Positions 27,050 to 34,630 of a stretch of 64,000 nt of DNA are shown here, piece after piece. Both the position numbers and the translations under genes were made by a program. The notes below the pieces were generated by a model. It did no database searches, was not told the DNA's origin, and worked only from the letters and a program-made list of their open reading frames with translations. Source of the stretch: an uncultured Alphaproteobacteria bacterium (lineage in GTDB: Bacteria; Pseudomonadota; Alphaproteobacteria; Rs-D84); NCBI GenBank assembly GCA_947367055.1, contig CANBCI010000001.1, forward strand, positions 186,001 through 250,000, written 5' to 3'. The stretch's first letter is position 1, and each line of letters opens with the position of its first letter.

Positions 27050-27079
27050 ATTATAGCACAAAAAGATAAACCTTGGCAA
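27050..27079 (-). promoter_or_regulatory. Promoter of the pilOPQR operon
   Basis: Minus strand TTGCCA (27074-27079), 18-bp spacer, TATAAT (27050-27055). A start near 27043 leaves about 12 nt of leader, enough for the GAGGGAG site before TTG. Confidence 0.65.
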
Positions 27080-27089
27080 ATATAGAATG

Positions 27090-27118
27090 AAAAATACCCG
27101 ACGAAAATATCGCCGGGC
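27090..27118 (-). terminator. Terminator after the 27142 lipoprotein gene
   Basis: Minus strand CCCGGCG/CGTCGGG stem (one G-T pair) followed by TATTTTTC, separating the lipoprotein from pilO. Confidence 0.65.
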
Positions 27119-27141
27119 ATGAAAAATCTTTTATATGCACA

Positions 27142-27555
27142 TTACTGGCAACCGTACACCGGATCGCACACCGGCGCGACGCCGTACACCGCGGCCGAAC
27201 CCGCGCCGTTTGACGCCGTGCGGACACGGTTTGGATACGGGCAATCATAAACATTCGCCGCCAACACAAACGCGCGTTCCGGGCCAAATATCACCCATTC
27301 GTTCGGACGCGTGCGTTGACTGGTTATCCAGTACGCGTTGCCGCCGCGGGCCTGGTCCGCAATGCGGTTTTCCAAATAACGGCGGGCGTCATCCGCGTCA
27401 TAGACGGAAACTTCTGATTCTATTTTATACAAATATGTGCAACCCATAGGTTCCGCATCAAGTTGCGTCAAATATTCACTGCCGTTTTCATTCTTTATCA
27501 TTCCGCCGCACGCCGCCAACATGGCCAGCATTGCAACCGTAAAAATCTTTTTCAT
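27142..27555 (-). CDS. Lipoprotein, DUF4156-like
   Basis: 137 residues with a lipoprotein signal peptide (MKKIFTVAMLAMLAAC, lipobox LAAC). The mature part has GCTYLYKIES, a small alpha/beta core with ENRIADQARGGNAYWITSQ, and further cysteines at the C-terminus. The pattern recalls short DUF4156-type lipoproteins, but that is a weak match by eye. AAGGAAC precedes the ATG. It follows lpxC and ends at its own terminator. Confidence 0.7.
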   Translation of the reverse strand: MKKIFTVAMLAMLAACGGMIKNENGSEYLTQLDAEPMGCTYLYKIESEVSVYDADDARRYLENRIADQARGGNAYWITSQRTRPNEWVIFGPERAFVLAANVYDCPYPNRVRTASNGAGSAAVYGVAPVCDPVYGCQ

Positions 27556-27569
27556 TGTTTGTTCCTTTT

Positions 27570-28514
27570 TTACTTACTTTCAACTATATCATAATTTGCC
27601 GGGTCGCTAAACAATTTTTTCAGCACCAGATTGTTCATGGCGTGGCTGCCCTTGTATGATTCCAGACAACCGCACACAAATCCGCCGCTTGTCGCCATGT
27701 CGCCGATTGCGTCTATGATTTTATGCCGCACAAATTCGTCGGGCCAAATAACCGGGTTCAACGTGCCGTCACCGGCATCGTTTAACGCAATTACATTCGT
27801 CGCATCCGCGCCGCGCCCCATGCCGCGCGCCTTTAGATATTCCCATTCGGAATATTTTCCGAATGTGCGCGCGCGCGATATATTCCGAACAAAGTTCGCA
27901 ACAGATTTTTTCGACCCGTCAAAAGAATATTCAAAAGTCTGCGTACCGATTATTTTTTCTGGATAAACCAATGTTGCACGCACATCCAGCGTTTTACCGC
28001 CATTTGGCGAAAGCTTTACAAAACCATTTGACCGACGCCCGGAAACAAGGTTAAAAAAATGAATTTTCATGCGCGTCAAAAACGGCAGTTCGCGCAAAAT
28101 TTCACGCGCCCTTGCAATAACCGGTCGCCGTACTATCACGCGGCGCATGGGTGCGGATGCGGGTTGCGCGACCCCTGAAATCCTGGCATAAAATTCGGCC
28201 GCGCTGCCGTCCAGTATCGGCGTTTCGGGCCCGTCAATTTCAATAACAGCACTGTCAACGCCCGACAAAAACAGCGCCGCCATCAAATGTTCCACCGTTT
28301 GAACATGCGCGCCGTGTATGCCGCCAACCGTGGTGTTGCGCATTTTTGTTTCACCAACATTGTCATATCGCGCCGCGATTAACCCCGAACCCTTTATATC
28401 CGTGCGGCGGAAAAATATGCCGTAATTTTTTGACGGCTTTATAACCATGTTGACCGGCAACCCGGAATGTATGCCGACGCCGGAAATTTTAATTTGTTTG
28501 GCAACCGTTCTCAT
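27570..28514 (-). CDS. lpxC: UDP-3-O-acyl-GlcNAc deacetylase LpxC
   Basis: Zinc deacetylase, the committed step of lipid A synthesis. Start set at 28514, overlapping the lpxK stop as ATGA with GGGGGAC upstream, rather than the track's 28535. 314 residues with the zinc/catalytic motifs TVEHLMAAL, RHKIIDAIGD and the basic SHAMNN, plus ARTFG. Alphaproteobacteria often keep lpxC next to ftsZ; here it sits with lpxK instead. Confidence 0.96.
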   Translation of the reverse strand: MRTVAKQIKISGVGIHSGLPVNMVIKPSKNYGIFFRRTDIKGSGLIAARYDNVGETKMRNTTVGGIHGAHVQTVEHLMAALFLSGVDSAVIEIDGPETPILDGSAAEFYARISGVAQPASAPMRRVIVRRPVIARAREILRELPFLTRMKIHFFNLVSGRRSNGFVKLSPNGGKTLDVRATLVYPEKIIGTQTFEYSFDGSKKSVANFVRNISRARTFGKYSEWEYLKARGMGRGADATNVIALNDAGDGTLNPVIWPDEFVRHKIIDAIGDMATSGGFVCGCLESYKGSHAMNNLVLKKLFSDPANYDIVESK

Positions 28515-29416
28515 TTTATTTTGTCCCCCAGCCATTTGAAAAACTCATCATCTATTTTTGTAACAAGTTCTGCGTATTTTATTTTTTCGCGCGCCCCATT
28601 CGGCAGGCGGACCCAGTCCTTTTCAGTTGTGACCAGTTTTGCGCCTTTTTTCTGGGCCAGTGCGAACAATGATTCCAAATCCGCATCTGTGTACTGATAG
28701 TGATCCGCAAACGCGCGCGTCGCCACAACATTCGGCAGTGAGGCAAAAAACTTTTTCGGATACCCGATGCCCGCAAACGCAACCAGTTTTTCATCTGCCC
28801 CATACGGATTTTGCGTTTCATTTTCCGCATAAAACACCGGCACCGTGCGCGGCAGGACAAAGTCTTTTCTGGGGCGCGACGCGCGTATAACAATTATCGC
28901 ATCTGCGCGGCGCGCGGCGCGCTTGGGCTCACGCAGGGGGCCGGCCGGCAACAAAAACCCGTTGCCATAGCCGATTCCTTCGTCAAAGACGGCAATTGTC
29001 ACATCCTTTTTTATCAACGGATTTTGCATTCCGTCATCCATTATAATCGGACGCCGGTCGCCCTTTTGCCGGTTAAGCAATATGATATTGCTCTTTCTGT
29101 CGCCGGTGTGCACCTGCAATCCGTTGCGGGACATCATTGTCGCCTCGTCCCCGGCGTTTCCGGTCTGCGCGCTTTTTTTATATCCGCGCATAACAACCGG
29201 CGCATCAAAGTAATTTGCAATCGCGCGCACAACCGGCGTTTTGCCAACGCCGCCCGCCAATATGTTGCCAACGCACACAATCGGCCGACGCGACGACATG
29301 GCAAACATGCGCCGCCACAACCAAACTATGCGCCCAATGACATAATACAGCGCGGCCACCGGCAATAATAAAAATGATACCGGCGTTTTATGCATAAACC
29401 ACCAAGGTGTTTTCAT
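28511..29416 (-). CDS. lpxK: Tetraacyldisaccharide 4'-kinase LpxK
   Basis: Inner-membrane P-loop kinase that phosphorylates the lipid A precursor at 4'. 301 residues: an N-terminal membrane-associated helix (FLLLPVAALYYVIGRIVWLW), Walker A GGVGKTPVVR, DDGMQN, and LLPAGPLREP. AAGGAAC precedes the ATG. Coupled by ATGA to lpxC and downstream of the DUF374 gene. Confidence 0.95.
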   Translation of the reverse strand: MKTPWWFMHKTPVSFLLLPVAALYYVIGRIVWLWRRMFAMSSRRPIVCVGNILAGGVGKTPVVRAIANYFDAPVVMRGYKKSAQTGNAGDEATMMSRNGLQVHTGDRKSNIILLNRQKGDRRPIIMDDGMQNPLIKKDVTIAVFDEGIGYGNGFLLPAGPLREPKRAARRADAIIVIRASRPRKDFVLPRTVPVFYAENETQNPYGADEKLVAFAGIGYPKKFFASLPNVVATRAFADHYQYTDADLESLFALAQKKGAKLVTTEKDWVRLPNGAREKIKYAELVTKIDDEFFKWLGDKIK

Positions 29417-29425
29417 AACAGTTCC

Positions 29426-30223
29426 TTATTTTTTCAAACGCTTTTGCGTTTTCTTTTGTTTTTTTGCATCCCGCATACTTTGTTTAAATTCGCCCGCATT
29501 CAAATCCTGTTCCACTTTGAACAAGTTGAATTCGGCATCCATTTCGCGAACCTGTTTGACCATTTCGTCTTCTATGCCGCGGCGGATTGATTCAAATTCT
29601 TCGGGCGACGTCTTGGCGTCAATGAACACAGGTTTTGAAACCCTGCATGTTATTTTTGAAAACGGCAACGCAACCAAATATCTGTCCCAGCGCTTTTGAA
29701 ACCATGCGTGCGACGCGGAAAAGCACACCGGAATAATCGGTGCGCCCGTCATTTTTGCAAAATATAGGGCGCCGTCCTGAACCCGCATGGACGGGCCGCC
29801 GGGACCGTCGGGTGAAATGCATATGCCGTAACCGCCGCCGCGCAGGATTCGTACCCCCTGGCGCAAAACGGATATGCCGCCGTCGGACGTGCTGCCATAA
29901 ATCGGCTTTAATCCGAACAGCCTTTGCAGTTTTGCCATCATGCGCCCGTCACTGTGGCGCGACGCAACCGCGTACGCGTGCATCCCCCCCAGCGCAATAA
30001 TCGGCGACAGCATCATGCTGCGCCCGTGCCAGAATACAAAGATAGCCGGTTTGCGGCGATACTCCTTGAATATTTCATAGCCCGTTATACGCTTGCGCGA
30101 TGTGAAATACACAAACCAAATGCACAGTGCCATAAACCCGGCAATCGTCCATTGAATAATCGGGCAATGCAAAATCGGCTGCCAGAATTTTTTCCAAATT
30201 TTTCTAAAAGTTTTGTTATTCAT
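29426..30223 (-). CDS. DUF374 lysophospholipid acyltransferase-like protein
   Basis: 265 residues from ATG 30223 (AAAGGAA upstream; the track start is longer). One N-terminal helix (IIQWTIAGFMALCIWFVYF), the acyltransferase-like FVFWHGRSMM, DGRMMAKLQRLFG, ISPDGPGGPSM and PVCFSASHAW. Alphaproteobacteria commonly keep this family beside kdtA/lpxK, suggesting a lipid A or envelope acyl-transfer role; the exact substrate is not known. The C-terminus is a basic KKQKKTQKRLKK tail. Confidence 0.85.
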   Translation of the reverse strand: MNNKTFRKIWKKFWQPILHCPIIQWTIAGFMALCIWFVYFTSRKRITGYEIFKEYRRKPAIFVFWHGRSMMLSPIIALGGMHAYAVASRHSDGRMMAKLQRLFGLKPIYGSTSDGGISVLRQGVRILRGGGYGICISPDGPGGPSMRVQDGALYFAKMTGAPIIPVCFSASHAWFQKRWDRYLVALPFSKITCRVSKPVFIDAKTSPEEFESIRRGIEDEMVKQVREMDAEFNLFKVEQDLNAGEFKQSMRDAKKQKKTQKRLKK

Positions 30224-30334
30224 AAATATTCCTTTAACACAAATCCGTAGGAATATTAGCAAGAATAAAATCCCATTTCAAGGCGGACGCTTAAAACCAT
30301 TATATTTTTATTTTTTTATGATAAAATGCATATT

Positions 30335-30733
30335 ATGACCAAGGCACTTACATTATGGCAGCCGTATGCGGCCGCAATTGCATGCGGATTAAAGCAGTAT
30401 GAAACGCGCAGTTGGGCGACAAAGTACCGTGGGCCGTTGCTGATACACGCATCAATGCGGCAATTGGACCGGGCGGGGCGCGAACTGGTCGAAAAATACA
30501 ATATATTGGCGCCTGCGCGCCAAACGGGTGAATTTGTTGCGATATGCGACCTTGCAGATTGCATTGAAATGACGTCAGAATTTATCGCCGAACAAAGCGA
30601 AACCGAACAAGATTTTGGAATCTGGACCGTTGGGCGATATGCCTGGAAACTGGAAAACATTCGGCCATTGACGGATGGCGTAAAATCCCGCGGATATCAG
30701 GGATTATGGAATGCGCCATATCCCATGCAATAA
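30335..30733 (+). CDS. ASCH domain protein
   Basis: 132 residues from ATG 30335 (an in-frame ATG lies 9 nt upstream). The core LTLWQPYAAAIACGLKQYETRSW and GPLLIHAS are characteristic of the ASCH (PUA-like) fold, thought to bind RNA or modified nucleosides. GEFVAICDLADCIEM and YAWKLENIRPL complete the beta-barrel. TAAAAT lies 7 nt before the ATG without a Shine-Dalgarno. It is a single gene, divergent from the DUF374 gene. Confidence 0.85.
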   Translation: MTKALTLWQPYAAAIACGLKQYETRSWATKYRGPLLIHASMRQLDRAGRELVEKYNILAPARQTGEFVAICDLADCIEMTSEFIAEQSETEQDFGIWTVGRYAWKLENIRPLTDGVKSRGYQGLWNAPYPMQ

Positions 30734-30747
30734 TCATAACCTGTCGT

Positions 30748-31063
30748 TCATACCGTACAAACCAACAGTGCTATGCCATTCGTCAGATCCACAGGGCCTT
30801 TTTCATGACAATATGTAACAGATACCCGACTCAGCGGTATGATTTCGGTCAAAATGCTTTTGGTTAGTGAAACGGCGTTCCATGCTGCGACATATATTCC
30901 GTCGTTTATAATCGCATTTAATGCCGCCATTATCTGATTCAGAATGATGAGATTCTGCCATAGCCGTTGACACGTATGTTTGCATAACATTGTCGTATCT
31001 TTCATGGTTAGTATGACACGCCGCCAACGACGCACAAATGGCAATAAATAGTAGCTTTTTCAT
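30748..31063 (-). pseudogene. Frameshifted small lipoprotein gene
   Basis: Two overlapping frames make one sensible protein. From ATG 31063 the frame reads MKKLLFIAICASLAACHTNHERYDNVMQTYVSTAMAESHH, with a lipobox LAAC. About base 30940 it must shift by one to continue as NQIMAALNAIINDGIYVAAWNAVSLTKSILTEIIPLSRVSVTYCHEKGP and end TGA at 30748. Unshifted, the first frame runs into an unconvincing Lys/Arg/Cys tail. The intact form would be about 104 residues. A sequencing error, decay, or programmed shift would all look like this. Confidence 0.6.
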
Positions 31064-31065
31064 GA

Positions 31066-31479
31066 TTATTTTTCCAACTTTTTTGCTTTATCCTTTACTG
31101 ACGGCATAACACACATACCGGCAATGAACCAATCTATACATGCCATTAGCCATCCAATCGCATTCAAGTCTTCTTCATAATATCTGTTTTCCCAGTTTAA
31201 CAAATCAATTCCTGTAATAAATATCCCCGCCACAATCGGAATCCATATCGGCATTTTCATATCATTAAAGCGACGAACGGTTAAAGAAATATTGGGGACA
31301 ATTATAACCAAATCAAATAAAATACGCATTTCTGTTGGCGTTTTGGCTTCCATCATTCCGAGCAAAATCCATATTATCGCCAAAAATAATTGGGCATATC
31401 AAAATTCAGACCGTGACGCCCGCCCTTTAAATTGAAAGTAATTTTTCCAAAATGCACCGATTGAATCTAAAAAAGTCAT
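31066..31479 (-). pseudogene. DUF805 membrane protein with in-frame UGA
   Basis: ATG at 31479, with AAAGGAG just before it, opens MTFLDSIGAFWKNYFQFKGRASRSEF, the standard DUF805 N-terminus. It then hits TGA (31399-31401) exactly where the family has a conserved Trp (SEFW). The same frame continues YAQLFLAIIWILLG and PNISLTVRRFNDMKMPIWIPI to 31066. One G-to-A change (TGG to TGA) explains it. TGA is a real stop elsewhere in the window, so this is a nonsense mutation or read-through, not recoding. The track shows only the downstream part, from a TTG. Confidence 0.7.
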
Positions 31480-31490
31480 TTTTCTCCTTT

Positions 31491-32495
31491 TTATTGGTAT
31501 ATTTGTTGATGAAATTCCTGTTCTGAATTTTTTCTAAAATCAGCCAAACCTCTATAAAATTTTATATTGTCAACAGAGTCTGTGGGCTCTATGATTTTTA
31601 ACGTGGTAAGTTCATTAAATGCATTTTCGCTGATTTGTTTGGGTAGCATGCAGTTTTTCTGGTCTTTTTTTGTCCACGGCAATCCCTTGAGTTTATTACG
31701 TTCCTTTTCTCGTCTGCAACGTTCCGCATGATTATATTGTTTTTCTAATGATGCTTTATAATTTATACAAGATATGGTTTCGTCTTTAATGGCATGATAT
31801 ACGGTATACTCCGTTTCTCGACGAAAACAAATATGTTTGGTTTTATCTAGAATATTACGATTTATATAATAATCAATATACTCTTTCCAAGGATTAAACT
31901 TATAATCGATTTTTGTCATATATGCACATCCTTGCCCATTTATAAACGCATAGGGTTGATGCAATGCGTTAGGGTTTATTGGCGGACAATACTCTCTGGT
32001 TAACTCTGGACATTCATCATCAAGAGCAAAGTATTTAGGATCTTCATCTTTTGAACGAACAATAACCCGAGTAGATACGACCCGACAAGTATCCAATTTA
32101 ATAGGTATCAAATTATATCGGAATAATTCAATGTCGTTTAAATGAGTATCAATCGCATAGAAAAAGTACCCGTCTTCATTGTCAAGAACATCATATAAAG
32201 TAAATATTGAAATATCTGCGGGCTTATCTTGTTGTATAATATGCAAGTTTTCGCTGTCATGTTCAATAGATTCATTCTCATTTAATGGGTCTATAACAAC
32301 AAATGCTATAACAACAATTAGCGTCCCCATAAAAAGCAGCCCAGTCCATTTCAAATATTCAAAATATTGTTGTGTAAAACCTTTGAATGCTAACTTATCG
32401 CCTAGCAAATAGTCTAATAATCCTTGGAATAGACAGAAAATTAACCCTGAGATAAGAATAGTTATAATAATTGCACACACTATTATCATTATCAT
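31491..32495 (-). CDS. Two-helix membrane protein with cysteine-rich domain, unknown
   Basis: 334 residues, unrecognised. Two N-terminal membrane helices (IIVCAIIITILISGLIFCLF; WTGLLFMGTLIVVIAFVVI) and a long extracytoplasmic domain with several cysteines (DECPELTREYCPPINP, GQGCAYMT, HICFRRE, CRREKE, NCMLP). The start is 2 nt from the stop of the DUF805 gene upstream, implying coupling. Clearly AT-rich codon use relative to the flanking core genes. Confidence 0.72.
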   Translation of the reverse strand: MIMIIVCAIIITILISGLIFCLFQGLLDYLLGDKLAFKGFTQQYFEYLKWTGLLFMGTLIVVIAFVVIDPLNENESIEHDSENLHIIQQDKPADISIFTLYDVLDNEDGYFFYAIDTHLNDIELFRYNLIPIKLDTCRVVSTRVIVRSKDEDPKYFALDDECPELTREYCPPINPNALHQPYAFINGQGCAYMTKIDYKFNPWKEYIDYYINRNILDKTKHICFRRETEYTVYHAIKDETISCINYKASLEKQYNHAERCRREKERNKLKGLPWTKKDQKNCMLPKQISENAFNELTTLKIIEPTDSVDNIKFYRGLADFRKNSEQEFHQQIYQ

Positions 32496-32497
32496 GA

Positions 32498-32914
32498 TTA
32501 TTTAGTCTCTTGTTTTTGTGGTAATAATAAGCATGTTATAAACACAATGCCGTCGGCTATAAAAGTGCACCATGCCAATTTATTCATAGGATTATCGGAG
32601 CATGTGTTCTCATAATTAAAAAAGTCCAGGGCCGTTGTTATAATGCATACCCAGAATCCAACAATTCCTGGCAGTCCAATATCATTAAACCGTCTTGAAA
32701 CTAATGATGCATATGGAATAGCGGATATTGCAGAAATAAGAAGAATCAATTTGTTTAGATTGCCGTTAGGCGCTATAAACAGCATCGAAAAATATAATAA
32801 CAATGTCACCACAAATAAAAATAATACAGAATAAAAATATTCTAATCGTGATGATGTTGTGCCTGCGTCTAGAGCCTTTGTCCACAAATCAACAGAACTA
32901 CTGATAAATCCCAT
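32498..32914 (-). CDS. DUF805 membrane protein
   Basis: 138 residues with four hydrophobic segments. MGFISSSVDLWTKALDAGTTSSRLEYFYSVLF matches the DUF805 start, and IPYASLVSRRFNDIGLPGIVGFW its central motif. Function of the family is unknown. AAAAGGGAAAAA precedes the ATG. It is an intact paralogue of the broken DUF805 gene two genes downstream. Confidence 0.8.
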   Translation of the reverse strand: MGFISSSVDLWTKALDAGTTSSRLEYFYSVLFLFVVTLLLYFSMLFIAPNGNLNKLILLISAISAIPYASLVSRRFNDIGLPGIVGFWVCIITTALDFFNYENTCSDNPMNKLAWCTFIADGIVFITCLLLPQKQETK

Positions 32915-32932
32915 TTTTTCCCTTTTTGTTAT

Positions 32933-33118
32933 TTATTCTTCATATAGCCACTTATGACCTGACTGTTCGACGGATATAGTTTCAATGTTTTCTATTGTTG
33001 GTTCATTTGCAAAAAGAGATTGTGCTGACTCAAAAGGCACACGATCCCATATTTGGGTAACTAGCTTTAATATAAGGAAAGTTGCTACCATATAAGAGGT
33101 AGAATATTTGTTTTCCAT
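32933..33118 (-). CDS. Small protein, unknown
   Basis: 61 residues: MENKYSTSYMVATFLILKLVTQIWDRVPF then an acidic tail. One short hydrophobic stretch. No strong ribosome binding site, but TATAAT lies about 19 nt before the ATG and the frame fits the tight spacing of this minus-strand run. Possibly a small membrane-associated protein; may be spurious. Confidence 0.45.
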   Translation of the reverse strand: MENKYSTSYMVATFLILKLVTQIWDRVPFESAQSLFANEPTIENIETISVEQSGHKWLYEE

Positions 33119-33149
33119 TAGATAATCTTTTTTATTATATTGTTTTTAA

Positions 33150-33407
33150 TTACCATATGCCCGGTTGAGGCATATTTTGATCACCCGCAGACACATCTGT
33201 GTTTATAGAACTCCCTTGAGACGCTATATTACGAAGCAGCATGTGTGCAGCGTATTCCTCTGCTGCCTTTTGCCGATTCCGTTCTTGTATATGATTAACC
33301 AACAACCAACAGGCTAGTATTCCAATAGCAACAACTATCAATTTCCCATTTGAACTCAGCCCATTAAACCAGTTTTTTGCATCATCAATAACAGAATTTG
33401 TCGCCAT
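33150..33407 (-). CDS. Small single-pass membrane protein
   Basis: 85 residues with one helix (GKLIVVAIGILACWLLVNHI) and a short basic/acidic amphipathic helix after it. AAAGGAG is well placed before the ATG, supporting a real gene. No family recognised. Between the superinfection-immunity-like gene and the 61-residue ORF. Confidence 0.65.
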   Translation of the reverse strand: MATNSVIDDAKNWFNGLSSNGKLIVVAIGILACWLLVNHIQERNRQKAAEEYAAHMLLRNIASQGSSINTDVSAGDQNMPQPGIW

Positions 33408-33418
33408 AATATGCTCCT

Positions 33419-33748
33419 TTAGTCGGCTAAAATTTCTTTACGCAGTTTTTTGTATTCTTTGTCTGAAATAACTTTGTTTTTGTGTAATTCAGATAGTTGT
33501 TTTAATCTTTCCAAGTCTGTCGGCGCTTCGTCTTTTGAAATCCAATCATCGCTATGCCACAAAAGCGCCAAGCCCAAAGCTATAAACCATGTAATGCCAT
33601 AAAATAATAATCCGCACCACGACAAAATAGCAATTGTTGTAAGTTCTGAACCTGTAATTCCGCGATTTTTAGCAATGTTTATTGGTATCTGAACAAGCCA
33701 AAAAACAAAGATTAAAATTATCACAAATATGAGTATCAATAATCCCAT
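33419..33748 (-). CDS. Superinfection-immunity-like membrane protein with SHOCT domain
   Basis: 109 residues: two membrane helices (LLILIFVIILIFVFWLVQI; TTIAILSWCGLLFYGITWFIALGLALLW) with the pattern of the T4 Imm-type superinfection immunity family, then a C-terminal SHOCT motif (DLERLKQLSELHKNKVISDKEYKKLRKEIL). Such proteins are common in bacterial genomes and not necessarily antiphage. AAAGGGGG precedes the ATG. First gene of the AT-rich minus-strand run. Confidence 0.82.
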   Translation of the reverse strand: MGLLILIFVIILIFVFWLVQIPINIAKNRGITGSELTTIAILSWCGLLFYGITWFIALGLALLWHSDDWISKDEAPTDLERLKQLSELHKNKVISDKEYKKLRKEILAD

Positions 33749-33769
33749 ATAATCCCCCTTTTTGTAATA

Positions 33770-33796
33770 AAAAGACCGTCATTGGATTGACGGCCG
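33770..33796 (-). terminator. Minus-strand intrinsic terminator
   Basis: CCGTCA-ATCCAA-TGACGG followed by TCTTTTTATT on the minus strand. It closes an upstream minus-strand unit at about 33780-34006 and separates it from the membrane-protein run. Confidence 0.7.
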
Positions 33797-34006
33797 GGGT
33801 GGTTCGAAAATCATCTTATCATTGATTCCATTGGTCTTTCGGATAAAGCCGTATTTTATAACCAACAGCCCCCCGACCTCTTTACAGTCAGGGACAAATA
33901 ACGATGTCAAAACACAGAAAACATATCGGATTAACGATGTCCTACTGCGTTGCACCGGATAAGATAGGCTTTCGACAGCCCCGAACACGTTTCCCAACGG
34001 GTTCAT
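33779..34006 (-). other. Uncertain transcription unit: short ORF or structured RNA
   Basis: A 75-codon frame (MNPLGNVFGAVESLSYPVQRSRTSLIRYVF...) runs into the terminator stem, with its stop inside the hairpin. Upstream, TTGATT-17-TAGGAT lies 5 nt before the ATG. The RNA contains hairpins CCTGAC/GTCGGG and GGCT/AGCC and a direct repeat GACATCGTTA. No protein or RNA family is recognised. It could be a small protein, an sRNA, or an interspersed repeat next to tRNA-fMet. Confidence 0.3.
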
Positions 34007-34101
34007 TAAAAATCCTAATAAAAGCGCCGAAAAAAATCAAGCGATTTTATGCGCGCATCAAGGTCTGAAACGGCAAAATCTTTAATTGTAATTATTTTTA
34101 A

Positions 34102-34129
34102 TTGACATACCGCATATTTGATATATAAT
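34102..34129 (+). promoter_or_regulatory. tRNA-fMet promoter
   Basis: TTGACA (34102-34107), 16-bp spacer, TATAAT (34124-34129): full consensus hexamers, start about 7 nt before the tRNA. Confidence 0.8.
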
Positions 34130-34142
34130 GCACATACTTTAT

Positions 34143-34219
<77 letters not shown>

Positions 34220-34224
34220 GTTTT

Positions 34225-34246
34225 CCCCGGCACGCCGGGATTTTTT
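34225..34246 (+). terminator. Terminator after tRNA-fMet (island side)
   Basis: CCCGG-CACG-CCGGG followed by ATTTTTTATTG. Supplied by the inserted element; the presumed original terminator now lies beyond the far repeat, at 39598. Confidence 0.8.
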
Positions 34247-34363
34247 ATTGCCTGCATCATACAAAATTTTTCCGTTTGCCATGATCGGCATTAATAATAG
34301 TTCATAAAAAACGTTGAATATTCAAAATATTAGGCCACGCTTCATTATACAAGTAAGCATATA

Positions 34364-34537
34364 ATGACACACGAAAAGAAAATATCTGATTACCCGGATA
34401 ATATATTTAAGTCAATCAGAACTTTTATCCGAAACATCAGGAAAGGATCAAACTATCCCAAGAAGAGGAAAGAAAAGCACATAAAAAGAGTGCAATCAAA
34501 TAAATCCCACCTCAATCCCGGCACAACGTTATTTTAA
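34364..34537 (+). CDS. Possible 57-residue basic protein
   Basis: Too short for the ORF track: MTHEKKISDYPDNIFKSIRTFIRNIRK... ending GTTLF. Strongly basic, no ribosome binding site worth naming. In the island leader region between the tRNA and the first methyltransferase. Otherwise 34250-34630 shows no gene to me. Confidence 0.25.
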   Translation: MTHEKKISDYPDNIFKSIRTFIRNIRKGSNYPKKRKEKHIKRVQSNKSHLNPGTTLF

Positions 34538-34630
34538 CACCAACTCCCACAATCTGCGCCATTTTACAAATGCAATTTTAATAATAAATATATGGATTTA
34601 TTTCAAGGTATTATTCTATAATCAGCCTAA

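Noticed and set aside
31399-31401. UGA recoded as tryptophan
   Set aside because: lptF, lpxK, the pilQ-type ATPase, the first methyltransferase and the TPR gene all end at TGA, some within ATGA overlaps, so TGA is a normal stop.
33779-34006. tmRNA or 6S RNA
   Set aside because: No tRNA-like acceptor end, tag reading frame or long central-bubble hairpin could be recognised; left as an uncertain unit.
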